DNA from: Pseudomonas putida
GTDB lineage: Bacteria > Pseudomonadota > Gammaproteobacteria > Pseudomonadales > Pseudomonadaceae
DNA length: 61,408 nucleotides
Assembly (NCBI RefSeq): GCF_028682175.1
Contig: NZ_JANHKS010000033.1
Coordinates: 1-61,408, forward strand
Direction: 5' to 3'
Below the pieces are notes generated by a model. The model saw nothing but the letters and a program-made list of their open reading frames with translations. It made no database searches and had not been told where the DNA came from. Positions 7,338 to 16,224 of the stretch are shown here, piece by piece. Positions within the stretch are counted from its first letter, which is position 1, and each line of letters begins with the position of its first letter. A program made the translations under genes and the position numbers.

Positions 7338-8924
7338 TTGATCTCCACAGCTAACATCACCATGCAGTTCGGCCCCAAGCCGCTGTTCGAGAACGTTTCG
7401 GTCAAATTCAACAACGGCAATCGTTATGGCCTCATCGGTGCCAACGGCTGTGGCAAATCCACCTTCATGAAAATCCTGGGTGGCGATCTGGACCCGTCCG
7501 GTGGCCAGGTGATGCTCGAGCCGAACGTCCGTCTGGGTAAACTGCGTCAGGATCAGTTCGCCTACGAGCAGTTCAGTGTGATCGACACCGTCATCATGGG
7601 CCACGAGGAGCTGTGGAAGGTCAAGGCCGAGCGCGACCGTATCTACTCGCTGCCGGAAATGACCGAAGACGACGGCATGGCCGTGGCGGAGCTGGAAACC
7701 GAATTCGCCGAGATGGACGGCTACACCGCCGAATCCCGCGCTGGCGAGCTGCTGCTGGGCCTGGGTATTCCGCTGGAACAGCATTTCGGCCCGATGAGCG
7801 AAGTCGCGCCAGGCTGGAAGCTGCGCGTGCTGCTGGCCCAGGCGCTGTTCTCCGATCCTGAAGTGCTGTTGCTCGACGAACCGACCAACCACCTGGACAT
7901 CAATACCATTCGCTGGCTGGAAACCATTCTCACGGCGCGTAACAGCACCATGATTATCATTTCCCACGACCGTCACTTCCTCAACAGCGTCTGCACCCAC
8001 ATGGCTGACCTGGACTACGGCGAGCTGCGCCTGTTCCCGGGCAACTACGATGAGTACATGACCGCCGCGACCCAGTCCCGCGAGCAGTTGCTGTCGGACA
8101 ACGCCAAGAAGAAAGCCCAGATCGCCGAGCTGCAGACCTTCGTCAGCCGCTTCTCGGCCAACGCCTCGAAAGCCAAGCAGGCCACTTCCCGCGCCAAGCA
8201 GATCGACAAGATCCAGTTGGCCGAGGTCAAGCCATCGAGCCGCGTCAGCCCGTTCATCCGTTTCGAACAGACCAAAAAGCTGCACCGCCAGGCCGTGACC
8301 ATCGAGCACATGTCCAAAGGCTTCGACGGCAAGACCCTGTTCAAGAACTTCAGCTTCACCGTTGAAGCCGGCGAGCGCGTGGCGATCATCGGCCCGAACG
8401 GTATCGGCAAGACCACCCTGCTGCGCACGCTGATGGGCGAACTGGCTCCGGATGCGGGCGCCGTGAAGTGGACCGAGAGCGCGGAGCTGGGCTATTACGC
8501 TCAGGACCACGCCCACGACTTCGAAGACGACGTCACTCTGTTCGACTGGATGGGTCAGTGGACTTCGGGCGAGCAAGTGATCCGTGGCACCCTGGGTCGC
8601 ATGCTGTTCTCCAACGATGAAATTCTGAAATCGGTCAAGGTCATTTCCGGTGGTGAGCAGGGCCGCATGCTGTTCGGCAAGCTGATCCTGCAGAAGCCGA
8701 ACGTGCTGGTGATGGACGAACCGACCAACCACCTGGACATGGAATCCATCGAGGCGCTGAACCTGGCGCTGGAAAACTACCCGGGCACGCTGATCTTCGT
8801 CAGCCACGACCGCGAGTTCGTATCGTCCCTCGCCACCCGCATCATCGAGTTGAGCGCCGACGGCGTGACCGACTTCAGCGGCACCTACGACGATTACCTG
8901 CGCAGCCAGGGTGTGGTTTTCTAA
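7338..8924 (+). CDS. ABC-F ATPase, YbiT type
   Basis: A 528-residue soluble protein with two ABC domains and no membrane segment, the ABC-F layout that acts on ribosomes. Walker A motifs are GANGCGKST (about residue 34) and GPNGIGKTT (about 352). The first signature is the atypical APGWKLRVLLAQAL seen in YbiT proteins and the second is ISGGEQGRML. Both Walker B motifs are followed by DEPTNHLD. The interdomain linker (about 240-300) is basic and helical. The start is a TTG at 7338 giving MISTANITM. A strong terminator follows. Confidence 0.95.
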   Translation: MISTANITMQFGPKPLFENVSVKFNNGNRYGLIGANGCGKSTFMKILGGDLDPSGGQVMLEPNVRLGKLRQDQFAYEQFSVIDTVIMGHEELWKVKAERDRIYSLPEMTEDDGMAVAELETEFAEMDGYTAESRAGELLLGLGIPLEQHFGPMSEVAPGWKLRVLLAQALFSDPEVLLLDEPTNHLDINTIRWLETILTARNSTMIIISHDRHFLNSVCTHMADLDYGELRLFPGNYDEYMTAATQSREQLLSDNAKKKAQIAELQTFVSRFSANASKAKQATSRAKQIDKIQLAEVKPSSRVSPFIRFEQTKKLHRQAVTIEHMSKGFDGKTLFKNFSFTVEAGERVAIIGPNGIGKTTLLRTLMGELAPDAGAVKWTESAELGYYAQDHAHDFEDDVTLFDWMGQWTSGEQVIRGTLGRMLFSNDEILKSVKVISGGEQGRMLFGKLILQKPNVLVMDEPTNHLDMESIEALNLALENYPGTLIFVSHDREFVSSLATRIIELSADGVTDFSGTYDDYLRSQGVVF

Positions 8925-8946
8925 ACCACGCTCCGCGGTAATCCCG

Positions 8947-8973
8947 AAGCCCCGCCCCGTGACGGGGCTTTTT
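8947..8973 (+). terminator. Rho-independent terminator after the ABC-F gene
   Basis: AAGCCCCG, an eight-base loop, then CGGGGCTTTTT: an 8-bp GC-rich stem with a T-run, 23 bases after the stop codon. Confidence 0.92.
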
Positions 8974-9117
8974 ATTGGCCAATCGCGCGTCCTGGCGTGA
9001 ACGTATGGATCAATGATTGCGCCAACAAATGTCGGTTTAAATCGTTAGCCTGCTTTCATTTCCGCTCGCCTCGGGTAATGATGATGCACCACTCCCACCG
9101 CTCCAGCGAAGAGTCCT

Positions 9118-10332
9118 ATGTCCGCCGCCTTGCCGCCCGATACCCCCGTCCGCAACGCCAGTTCAACGGCGATTACCCTGCAGATCGTCTCCATCGTCTT
9201 CTATACCTTCATCGCATTCCTGTGCATCGGCCTGCCCATCGCGGTGATGCCGGGCTACGTGCATGACCAATTGGGGTTCAGCGCGGTGGTCGCCGGGCTG
9301 GTCATCGGTGCGCAGTACCTGGCGACGTTGCTCAGCCGACCTTTCGCCGGCGGCATCTGCGACAACATCGGCACCAAGCGCGCCATCGTCTACGGCCTCA
9401 CAGGCATCGCGATCAGTGGTGCGCTGACGGTGGTGGCCATCCTGCTGCAAAGCCTTGCCAGCATCAGCCTGACGATCCTGATCATCGCCCGATTGATCCT
9501 CGGTGCGTCCCAGGGACTGATCGGCGTCGGCACCATCAGTTGGTGCATCGGCCTGGTCGGCGCAGAACACACGGCGCGCTCGATTTCCTGGAACGGTATC
9601 GCCTCCTACGGCGCCATCGCCATTGGCGCACCGCTGGGCGTGCTGATGGTCGATGCGCTGGGGTTCGTCAGCCTGGGGCTGGTGTTGGCGGCGCTCGCCA
9701 TGGGCGCCCTGCTGCTGATCCGCAACAAGCCGCCGGTGCCAGTGGTGCGCGGCGACCGCATGCCGTTCTGGTCCGTGTTCGGGCGCGTGGCGCCTTACGG
9801 GCTGAGCCTTACGCTGTCATCCATCGGCTACGGCACCCTGACCACATTCATCACCCTGTTCTACGTCAGCCGCGGCTGGCAAGGCGCTGCCTGGTGCCTG
9901 ACCGTGTTCGGCGTGTGCTTCATCGTCGCCCGGCTGTTTTTCATCAACGCCATCAACCGTTTCGGCGGCTACCGCTCGGCCATCGTCTGCATGTCGGTTG
10001 AAACCGTGGGCCTGGTGCTGCTGTGGCTGGCGCCCAATACCCTGGTGGCGCTGATCGGTGCGGGATTTGCCGGTTTTGGCCTGTCGCTGGTGTACCCGGC
10101 GATCGGTGTCGAGGCGATCAAACAGGTGCCCAACAGCAGCCGGGGCGCGGGCCTGGGCGCCTATGCGGTGTTCTTCGACCTGGCGCTGGCGGTTTCCGGC
10201 CCGCTGATGGGCGCGATTGCATTGGGCATGGGTTATGGCTGGATCTTTTTCTTCGCCGCGCTCCTGTCGGTGCTGGCACTGGCCCTGACGCTGTTGCTGT
10301 CACGCCGGCCGGCAGTCGATACCCGGTTATAA
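9118..10332 (+). CDS. MFS transporter, YhhS/YfcJ type
   Basis: A 404-residue protein with twelve predicted membrane helices. The loop between helices 2 and 3 carries RPFAGGICDNIGTKRA, the MFS motif A in the form found in the YhhS/YfcJ (UPF0226) group, probably an exporter of unknown small molecules. It starts at the ATG at 9118 and is a single-gene unit. Confidence 0.9.
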   Translation: MSAALPPDTPVRNASSTAITLQIVSIVFYTFIAFLCIGLPIAVMPGYVHDQLGFSAVVAGLVIGAQYLATLLSRPFAGGICDNIGTKRAIVYGLTGIAISGALTVVAILLQSLASISLTILIIARLILGASQGLIGVGTISWCIGLVGAEHTARSISWNGIASYGAIAIGAPLGVLMVDALGFVSLGLVLAALAMGALLLIRNKPPVPVVRGDRMPFWSVFGRVAPYGLSLTLSSIGYGTLTTFITLFYVSRGWQGAAWCLTVFGVCFIVARLFFINAINRFGGYRSAIVCMSVETVGLVLLWLAPNTLVALIGAGFAGFGLSLVYPAIGVEAIKQVPNSSRGAGLGAYAVFFDLALAVSGPLMGAIALGMGYGWIFFFAALLSVLALALTLLLSRRPAVDTRL

Positions 10333-10339
10333 GCGCAGC

Positions 10340-10376
10340 CAGGCGCGGGGCAAAAAAGCCTGAACTGCCGCGCCTG
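10340..10376 (+). terminator. 9-bp stem-loop after the MFS gene
   Basis: CAGGCGCGG (10340-10348) and CCGCGCCTG (10368-10376) form a perfect stem with a 19-base loop starting eight bases after the stop. No T-run follows, so termination is uncertain. Confidence 0.4.
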
Positions 10377-10428
10377 CCTCCGGTCGGACCTATTACACCC
10401 CAGTAGCTCACCGAACAGGAGCGTGCGT

Positions 10429-11229
10429 GTGATTCCCGACCCGGATGGCATGGGTGCCACCCCTTCGCAACTGGCTGGCATGCCCGACGTTCACCGTTTG
10501 CGTGTGCTGACGGTCAATACCCACAAAGGCTTTACCGCGCTGAACCGGCGCTTCATTCTGCCGGAACTGCGCGAAGCGGTGCGCAGTACGGGCGCCGACC
10601 TGGTGTTCTTGCAAGAAGTGCTGGGCGGCCACGATCGCCACGCCGCCCGCTACCATGACTGGCCGATGACCTCGCAATACGAGTTTCTCGCCGACAGCAT
10701 GTGGAGCGACTTTGCCTATGGCCGCAATGCGGTGTACCCCGACGGCCACCACGGCAATGCATTACTGTCCAAATACCCCATCCTGCAATACCGCAATCTC
10801 GACGTCTCGATCACCGGCCCCGAACGCCGCGGCCTGTTGCACTGCGTGTTGCAGGTGCCGGGGCATGAGGAAGTCCATGCGATCTGCGTGCACCTGAGTC
10901 TCTTGGAGAGCCACCGGCAGTTGCAACTGGACTTGCTGTGCGCCCTGCTCGACTCCCTGCCCGAGCATGCGCCGGTGGTGATTGCCGGAGATTTCAACGA
11001 CTGGCAGTTGCAAGGCAACAAGCGGCTGGCGCGCTGCACCTACCTGCACGAGGCCTTCGAGCGCAGCCACGGGCGGCTGGCGAAGACTTATCCAGCGCGT
11101 TTCCCCCTGCTGCGCCTGGACCGGATCTACCTGCGCAATGCCACCAGCCACAATCCGAAGATTCTCGGCACGCGCCCCTGGACGCACCTGTCCGACCACC
11201 TGCCGCTGGCGGTCGAAGTGCACATGTAG
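10429..11229 (+). CDS. Endonuclease/exonuclease/phosphatase-fold protein
   Basis: About 266 residues from the GTG at 10429, chosen because AGGAG ends seven bases before it; the GTG at 10423 is too close. Motifs of the DNase I/EEP fold are visible: VNTHKGF near the start, LQEV with the metal-binding Glu, GNALLSKYPI, then the catalytic GDFND and the C-terminal SDHLPLAVEV. This is the subgroup often described as cardiolipin-synthase-associated (YbhP-like). Phosphodiester hydrolysis is likely; the substrate is unknown. Confidence 0.9.
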   Translation: MIPDPDGMGATPSQLAGMPDVHRLRVLTVNTHKGFTALNRRFILPELREAVRSTGADLVFLQEVLGGHDRHAARYHDWPMTSQYEFLADSMWSDFAYGRNAVYPDGHHGNALLSKYPILQYRNLDVSITGPERRGLLHCVLQVPGHEEVHAICVHLSLLESHRQLQLDLLCALLDSLPEHAPVVIAGDFNDWQLQGNKRLARCTYLHEAFERSHGRLAKTYPARFPLLRLDRIYLRNATSHNPKILGTRPWTHLSDHLPLAVEVHM

Positions 11230-11364
11230 CGCCGCCATGGAGCCATGCGGCCATCATCCGTTTGTCAGGTAAGCGGCCAATTGTTTAAACCAACCTTGCT
11301 GTACCTCATCCCACATTATGCGAGCCACATGACTCGCACTTCTCATAACAAGAGGTACGCAATC

Positions 11365-11565
11365 ATGGCTAACACCGGAAAATCGAACCCTGGCAACTTC
11401 CAGAACGACCGCGAAAAAGCCAGCGATGCTGGCAAGAAAGGCGGCCAGGCTTCGGGCGGCAGCAACGTCGCCAACGACCGGCAGAAAGCAACCGACGCAA
11501 ACCGTTCTGATGCCAACAAAAAAGGCGGTTCGATGCCACAAGGCGGCGCAGGCCGCAAATCCTGA
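11365..11565 (+). CDS. KGG-motif stress-induced protein
   Basis: A 66-residue hydrophilic protein with repeated KKGG/KGG motifs (DAGKKGGQASGG, NKKGGSMPQGG) and two copies of a NDRxKATDA-like segment. This is the YciG/Con-10 family, small glucose- or general-stress-induced proteins in enterobacteria and pseudomonads. AAGAGGT precedes the ATG at 11365. The molecular role is not known. Confidence 0.9.
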   Translation: MANTGKSNPGNFQNDREKASDAGKKGGQASGGSNVANDRQKATDANRSDANKKGGSMPQGGAGRKS

Positions 11566-11586
11566 TTTATTGAAAGTCAGAGAGAC

Positions 11587-11617
11587 GAGCGAGGGCGAAA
11601 GCTCTCGCTCTTTTTTT
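11587..11617 (+). terminator. Terminator with GAAA tetraloop after the KGG gene
   Basis: GAGCGAGGGC and GCTCTCGCTC form a 10-bp stem (one G-T pair) closed by a GAAA tetraloop and followed by seven Ts. It separates the KGG gene from the convergent small acidic protein gene. Confidence 0.93.
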
Positions 11618-11625
11618 GGCTGCAA

Positions 11626-11790
11626 TCAAGTCGGGTGGTCAGGATCGATCAAGGGCACGGTGGCATCGCGGTCGAACTGTGAGCCTGGGTCTTCGTTGCC
11701 GGGGTCGTTATCGACGTCCACCTCAATCTCTTCTTCAGTCTGAACAGCGCCGTGGGGCTTGGGTTCGGGGACGTTGGTATGAGTTTGCAT
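11626..11790 (-). CDS. Small acidic protein of unknown function
   Basis: A 54-residue frame (starts MQTHTNVPEPKPHG) with GAGGAAG ahead of the ATG at 11790. The middle is strongly acidic (QTEEEIEVDVDND) and the rest is Pro/Asp-rich, so it is probably disordered. It converges on the KGG stress gene and lies 32 bp downstream of the ClpP-like gene, with which it may share a transcript. Confidence 0.6.
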   Translation of the reverse strand: MQTHTNVPEPKPHGAVQTEEEIEVDVDNDPGNEDPGSQFDRDATVPLIDPDHPT

Positions 11791-11822
11791 GGCCGTTCTT
11801 CCTCATTTCTTGTGTATGGAGC

Positions 11823-12380
11823 TTAGCTGGCGCTGACCGTCCAGTGGACCGCGTCTTCAGGGAATTGATACTGCTCGACCCGATGGGCGATCCCGCAGGC
11901 CAGCGAATCTTCTGCCCGAATGACCTTTTCCTCTGCCGACAGGCACTTGCCGATATCCACCGGGTGCGCCGCGCCTTCGGTTTCACTCAGATAGATATTC
12001 ACGTAGCGCTGCAGGTCGTTATCGAGGCTGCGCAGGTATTCGCGAATCCGCGAGTGGTCCACCGAGCTCTGATTGAAGTACCAGCTCATGGGGTGGATCA
12101 GGAATCGCGAATGGGGGCAGACGATGCGCTCATGGGCGGCCAGGTAAATGACAATGCCCATGGATTCGATATTGCCGCTGTTGAGCGCGCGGATCGGCAC
12201 CTTCAGGGATTTCAGAAAGTTGTACAGCGTGAACCCCAGCGCCGTGCTGCCACCTGCCGTGGACAGGTTCAACAGCAGCCCCGTGGCGCCCTTGCCGATG
12301 GCCTCGAGGCAGCGGTCGCGCAATTGCTCGGTGCTGGCCTGGTCGACCCCGCAATGAAAGTGAACGATGTGCTCGGTCAT
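11823..12380 (-). CDS. ClpP-like serine protease family protein
   Basis: A 185-residue protein starting at the ATG at 12380 behind GGAGGGC. The ClpP/crotonase fold is recognised by LLLNLSTAGGSTALGFTLYNFLKS (oxyanion Gly pair), a candidate nucleophile Ser in NIESMGIV and the histidine in SRFLIHPMS. It is shorter than housekeeping ClpP and not next to clpX or trigger factor, so it is a divergent stand-alone paralogue. It may act without a Clp chaperone; target unknown. Confidence 0.85.
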   Translation of the reverse strand: MTEHIVHFHCGVDQASTEQLRDRCLEAIGKGATGLLLNLSTAGGSTALGFTLYNFLKSLKVPIRALNSGNIESMGIVIYLAAHERIVCPHSRFLIHPMSWYFNQSSVDHSRIREYLRSLDNDLQRYVNIYLSETEGAAHPVDIGKCLSAEEKVIRAEDSLACGIAHRVEQYQFPEDAVHWTVSAS

Positions 12381-12461
12381 CAACTGCCCTCCGCTGCCGG
12401 ATAACGATGCCTGGTCAAAGGTTGGAAGCGTTCTGGCCCATGAAAGTTGCATCCACACCCT

Positions 12462-12548
12462 GTAGGAGCGCGCTTGCCCGCGACAGCAGTGCAACAATCA
12501 CCGCTGATGTGTCTGAAAGATCGCTATCGCGGGCAAGCGCGCTCCTAC
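12462..12548. repeat. REP pair, GTAGGAGCGCGC type
   Basis: Two inverted REP copies (GTAGGAGCGCGCTTGCCCGC and its complement) flank about 45 bp, forming one long hairpin between the ClpP-like gene and the divergent aldo/keto reductase. Confidence 0.9.
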
Positions 12549-12626
12549 GGCCGAACTCCTGCTTCACTGAGGGATCAGTTAAGAATCCGCATCCCCACAC
12601 TCCATGACACCAGACAGGACACTCAT

Positions 12627-13622
12627 ATGAGTCTGCACGACAAGATCATCGGCCATCTGGGCTTCGGCTCTGCCCCGCTTGGCAACATGTTTCGCACCAT
12701 CAGCGAAGAAGAAGCCGCCGCCACCGTGCAGTCGGCGTGGGATCAGGGCATTCGCTACTTTGACACCGCGCCGATCTACGGCGCAGGCCTCTCCGAACAA
12801 CGGCTGGGCCAGGCGCTGGCCAACCAGCCGCGTGACCAGTACACCCTCAGCACCAAGGTCGGGCGCCTGGTGTCCGATGAGCTGGACGACAGCCCCCGCA
12901 GCGGCCCGTTCAGCGAAGGCCTGAAGAACAGGATAGTCACCGACTACTCCGCCGACGCGACCATGCGTTCGATTGCCGCGAGCCTGGAGCGCCTGAACAC
13001 CGACCGGCTGGACATCGTGTTCGTCCACGACATCGCTCAGGACGCCCACGGTGACGAATGGATCGAACACTTCAATATCGCCCGCAAAGGCGCCTTCAGG
13101 ACCCTGACCCGGTTGCGCGAGGAAGGCGTCATCAAGGCCTGGGGCCTGGGCGTCAACCGCGTCGAACCTTGCGAGCTGACCCTGGATTTAAGTGAAGCAC
13201 AGCCTGACGGTTTTCTGCTGGCCGGACGCTACTCTCTGCTGGACCACGACCAACCACTGCAACGCCTTTTCAACAAGGCCCGCGAACACAACGCCGAATT
13301 CGTCGTGGGCGGGCCCTACAGCTCGGGCGTGCTGGTGGGCGGCCAGCATTTCGAGTACCAGCCGGCGCCAGCGGCGATGCTGGACAAGGTGGCGCACATC
13401 CAGGAAATCGCCCGGCAATATCAGGTGGACATCAAGGCAGCGGCCTTGCAGTTCGTGCTGGCCAACCCGTTGGTCGCGGCGGTGATCCCGGGCGCCAGCC
13501 GCCCTTCGCGGATCACCGAGGATGTGACGGCCTTACACGCGCAGGTGCCGGACGGGTTCTGGCAGGCCATGCGCGATCAGGGCTTCATCGCGGCGCAAGC
13601 GCCGGTGCCGATGAAGGATTGA
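12627..13622 (+). CDS. Aldo/keto reductase, aldose 1-dehydrogenase-like
   Basis: A 331-residue TIM-barrel NAD(P)-dependent oxidoreductase. The start at 12627 (MSLHDKI) replaces an unsupported upstream extension through the REP. The AKR tetrad is visible: Asp and Tyr in FDTAPIYG (about 45-52), Lys in STKVGR (about 78) and His in FVHDI (about 132). The closest theme is the D-threo-aldose/L-fucose dehydrogenase and pyridoxal dehydrogenase subgroup. No cofactor residue decides NAD versus NADP. It is a single-gene unit ahead of a REP. Confidence 0.9.
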   Translation: MSLHDKIIGHLGFGSAPLGNMFRTISEEEAAATVQSAWDQGIRYFDTAPIYGAGLSEQRLGQALANQPRDQYTLSTKVGRLVSDELDDSPRSGPFSEGLKNRIVTDYSADATMRSIAASLERLNTDRLDIVFVHDIAQDAHGDEWIEHFNIARKGAFRTLTRLREEGVIKAWGLGVNRVEPCELTLDLSEAQPDGFLLAGRYSLLDHDQPLQRLFNKAREHNAEFVVGGPYSSGVLVGGQHFEYQPAPAAMLDKVAHIQEIARQYQVDIKAAALQFVLANPLVAAVIPGASRPSRITEDVTALHAQVPDGFWQAMRDQGFIAAQAPVPMKD

Positions 13623-13638
13623 CCTTCCCAAATCTTAT

Positions 13639-13724
13639 CCGTAGCAGCCCGGCCGGGCGGCGCTCCGCTTGCCGGCGGGGGCGTCCTCCAAATCGCCCCC
13701 GCCGGCAAGCCGTGCTGCTACGGG
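13639..13724. repeat. Extended REP pair
   Basis: GTAGCAGC...GCCGGCGG and its complement form a hairpin. The left arm carries an extra GGCCGGGCGGCGCTCCGC block also seen at 16105, 49939 and (inverted) 50062. Confidence 0.9.
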
Positions 13725-13797
13725 GGGCATGTGATACCGACCATCTGTAACATCCCCGTTGACTCATCTGTCATTTCGGTTAGTCTCTCCAGCGCAC

Positions 13798-13805
13798 TGT
13801 ATACA
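13798..13805. promoter_or_regulatory. Candidate GntR-type operator upstream of the NCS1 gene
   Basis: TGTATACA is a perfect palindrome of the kind bound by FCD-type GntR regulators. It is followed by two direct ATACAAA words, which also occur at the promoter of the GntR gene at 27063-27737. Confidence 0.45.
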
Positions 13806-13840
13806 AAAACAAATACAAATAGCGCCGGAGATTGTTGAAC

Positions 13841-15349
13841 ATGCCAGTAGACAACACCCTGGATCCAGCCCTTGCCGCCCGTGCCTCCACCGCCGATCAC
13901 CCGGCCCTGAGCCCCCGCCTTCATAACCACGACCTCGCGCCCCGACGCGCCGAAGGCAGAACATGGGGTGGATACAGTATCTTTGCCCTTTGGACCAATG
14001 ATGTACACAATCTCGCCAACTACTCCTTCGCCATCGGCCTCTATGCCTTGGGCCTGGGCAGCTGGCAGATCATGCTGTCGCTGGCCATCGGTGCAGCCTT
14101 CGTCTACCTGTGCATGAACCTCACCGGCGACATGGGCGTGAAGACCGGCGTGCCATTTCCGGTCATCAGTCGGGTCAGTTTCGGCATCTTCGGCGCGCAG
14201 ATTCCAGCATTGATCCGGGCGGTCATCGCCATCGCCTGGTTCGGAATTCAGACCTACCTGGCCTCGGTGGTGCTGCGTGTGCTGCTCACCGCACTGGACC
14301 CGGCACTGGACAGCTACGATCACGACTCGCTGTTAGGGCTCTCATCCCTTGGCTGGGTGTGTTTCATCAGCATCTGGGTGGTGCAGTTCGTGATTCTGGC
14401 CTATGGCATGGAGATGGTCCGTAAATATGAAGCCTTCGCCGGGCCCGTGATTCTGCTGACCGTCGCCAGCCTTGCGGTGTGGATGTTCACCCAGGCCAAC
14501 GGCCAGATTGCCTGGTCGAACAAGACGCCGCTGGAGGGGCTGTCGATGTGGCGCAGCATCTTCGCTGGCAGCGCGTTGTGGCTGGCGATCTACGGCACGC
14601 TGATTCTGAACTTCTGTGATTTCTCCCGCTCCGCGCCCTGCAAGAAAACCATCCGCAAGGGCAATTTCTGGGGGCTGCCGGTGAACGTGCTGCTGTTCGC
14701 CTTCATCACCGTGATCATTTGCGGCGCACAGTTCTCCATCAACGGCCAGATCATCGAAAGCCCCACCGACATCATCAAGACCATCCCCAATACCTTCTTC
14801 CTGGTCCTGGGTTGCCTGGCCTTCCTGATCGTCACGGTGGCGGTGAACATCATGGCCAACTTCGTCGCGCCCGCCTTCGTCATCAGCAGCCTGGCGCCAC
14901 GTTACCTGACCTTCCGCCGCGCCGGGATGCTCAGCGCCACGGTCGCGGTGCTGATCCTGCCGTGGAATCTCTATAACAGCCCGGTGGTGATCGTGTATTT
15001 TCTGTCGGGCCTGGGCGCCCTGCTCGGCCCGCTGTACGGCGTAATCACCGCCGACTACTGGTTGCTGCGCAAGGGCCGTGTGGATGTGCCGCAGCTGTAC
15101 ACGGAAGATCCGGCCGGGCCGTATCACTATTCACGCGGGGTCAACCTGCGCGCGGTCTGGGCGTTCATTCCCGCCGCGATCATTTCGACCATCACGGCGC
15201 TGATGCCGGCCTTCGAATCGGTATCGCCGTTTTCCTGGCTGATGGGCGCCGCCATCGGTGCGGCGTTGTACCTGCTGCTGGCCGACCGGCGCCAACGCTT
15301 CAAGGACGTCAGTGGCGAGGCCATTGCCGTGCAAGACATCAAGCATTGA
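13841..15349 (+). CDS. NCS1-family permease (hydantoin/allantoin/nucleobase type)
   Basis: A 502-residue inner-membrane transporter with twelve hydrophobic helices, from the ATG at 13841 with CGGAG upstream. NCS1 signs are WGGYSIFALWTNDVHN at the N-terminus, FPVISRVSFGIFGA in helix 3 and NFCDFSRSAPCKK near helix 6. These carriers import hydantoins, allantoin, cytosine or related bases with Na+ or H+. The next gene, a racemase of the hydantoin/allantoin family, makes a ureide or hydantoin the best guess. Confidence 0.9.
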   Translation: MPVDNTLDPALAARASTADHPALSPRLHNHDLAPRRAEGRTWGGYSIFALWTNDVHNLANYSFAIGLYALGLGSWQIMLSLAIGAAFVYLCMNLTGDMGVKTGVPFPVISRVSFGIFGAQIPALIRAVIAIAWFGIQTYLASVVLRVLLTALDPALDSYDHDSLLGLSSLGWVCFISIWVVQFVILAYGMEMVRKYEAFAGPVILLTVASLAVWMFTQANGQIAWSNKTPLEGLSMWRSIFAGSALWLAIYGTLILNFCDFSRSAPCKKTIRKGNFWGLPVNVLLFAFITVIICGAQFSINGQIIESPTDIIKTIPNTFFLVLGCLAFLIVTVAVNIMANFVAPAFVISSLAPRYLTFRRAGMLSATVAVLILPWNLYNSPVVIVYFLSGLGALLGPLYGVITADYWLLRKGRVDVPQLYTEDPAGPYHYSRGVNLRAVWAFIPAAIISTITALMPAFESVSPFSWLMGAAIGAALYLLLADRRQRFKDVSGEAIAVQDIKH

Positions 15350-15371
15350 TTGCAAGCGAGAGAGTTCACCC

Positions 15372-16094
15372 ATGCGTATTTTGATCGTCAACGTCAACAC
15401 CACCCAGTCGATGACCCAGACCATCGCCGAGCAGGCACGCAGTGTCGCCTCCCCCGGCACCGAGATCGTCGGCCTGACCCCGCGCTTCGGTGCGGAGTCG
15501 GTCGAGGGCAACTTCGAGAGCTACCTGGCGGCCATTGCGGTGATGGACCGGGTGATGTCCTACGACCAGCCATTCGATGCGGTGATTCAGGCAGGCTACG
15601 GCGAACATGGCCGCGAGGGTTTGCAGGAACTGCTGGAGGTGCCGGTGGTGGACATCACCGAAGCCGCTGCGAGCCTTGCGATGCTGTTGGGCCACAAGTA
15701 CTCGGTGGTGACGACACTGGATCGCGCGGTGCCGCTGATCGAAGACCGGCTGAAGCTGGCCGGGGTCTACGAGCGCTGTGCGTCGGTTCGGGCCAGTGGC
15801 ATGAGTGTGCTGGAGCTTGAAGAGATGCCGGGGCGCGCCATCGAAGCCATCGTCGAGCAAGCCGCCCACGCGGTGACCCACGACAAGGCCGAGGTGATCT
15901 GCCTGGGTTGTGGCGGCATGGCCGGGCTGGACCAAATGATTCGCGACCGGGCGGGCGTGCCGGTGGTTGATGGCGTGACTGCGGCGGTGGCGTTGGCCGA
16001 ATCGTTGGTGCGCCTGGGGTTGAAGACCTCCAAGGTGCGCACCTACGCCACGCCGCGTCCGAAGAAGGTGATTGGCTGGCCGTTGTTGCCGTGA
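15372..16094 (+). CDS. Hydantoin/allantoin-racemase-like protein (Asp/Glu racemase superfamily)
   Basis: A 240-residue protein starting at the ATG at 15372 (MRILIVNVNT), 22 bp after the permease. The fold uses two cysteines on opposite faces of the substrate. The C-terminal cysteine motif is present (ICLGCGGM, Cys177/Cys180). At the N-terminal site the family's Cys-Phe/Gly-Asp-Pro-Gly segment is replaced by QAGYGEHGREG (about 73-83), with no cysteine. The enzyme may therefore not be a two-base racemase; it could be a decarboxylase/isomerase-like relative or use another acid. Its place with the permease supports ureide or hydantoin metabolism. Confidence 0.8.
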   Translation: MRILIVNVNTTQSMTQTIAEQARSVASPGTEIVGLTPRFGAESVEGNFESYLAAIAVMDRVMSYDQPFDAVIQAGYGEHGREGLQELLEVPVVDITEAAASLAMLLGHKYSVVTTLDRAVPLIEDRLKLAGVYERCASVRASGMSVLELEEMPGRAIEAIVEQAAHAVTHDKAEVICLGCGGMAGLDQMIRDRAGVPVVDGVTAAVALAESLVRLGLKTSKVRTYATPRPKKVIGWPLLP

Positions 16095-16104
16095 TCACTT
16101 GCCC

Positions 16105-16186
16105 TTAGCAGCAGGGCCGGGCGGCGTTCCGCTTGCCGGCGTCGGCGATCTTGCGGGCGTCCCGCGGGCAAGCCCGGCTGCTACGG
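16105..16186. repeat. Extended REP pair
   Basis: TAGCAGCAGGGCCGGGCGGCG... and a complementary ...GCAAGCCCGGCTGCTACGG arm form a hairpin just after the racemase gene. Confidence 0.85.
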
Positions 16187-16224
16187 AACCGCGGTGGCTG
16201 CAAGAATCGCGACATGCACCTTAC

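Noticed and set aside
7311..8807. 498-codon minus-strand open frame across the ABC-F gene
   Set aside because: It is an antisense shadow of a clear ABC-F ATPase in GC-rich DNA; its product is a low-complexity His/Gln/Leu string without domains.
12436..12451. Sigma-54-like TGGCCCATGAAAGTTGC upstream of the aldo/keto reductase
   Set aside because: The GG to GC distance is two bases too long and the -24 element is poor.
12415..12600. Small frame inside the REP pair before the aldo/keto reductase
   Set aside because: It is encoded entirely by the REP hairpin and its flank, so it is a repeat artefact, as are similar frames at 29452-30009 and 35117-35365.
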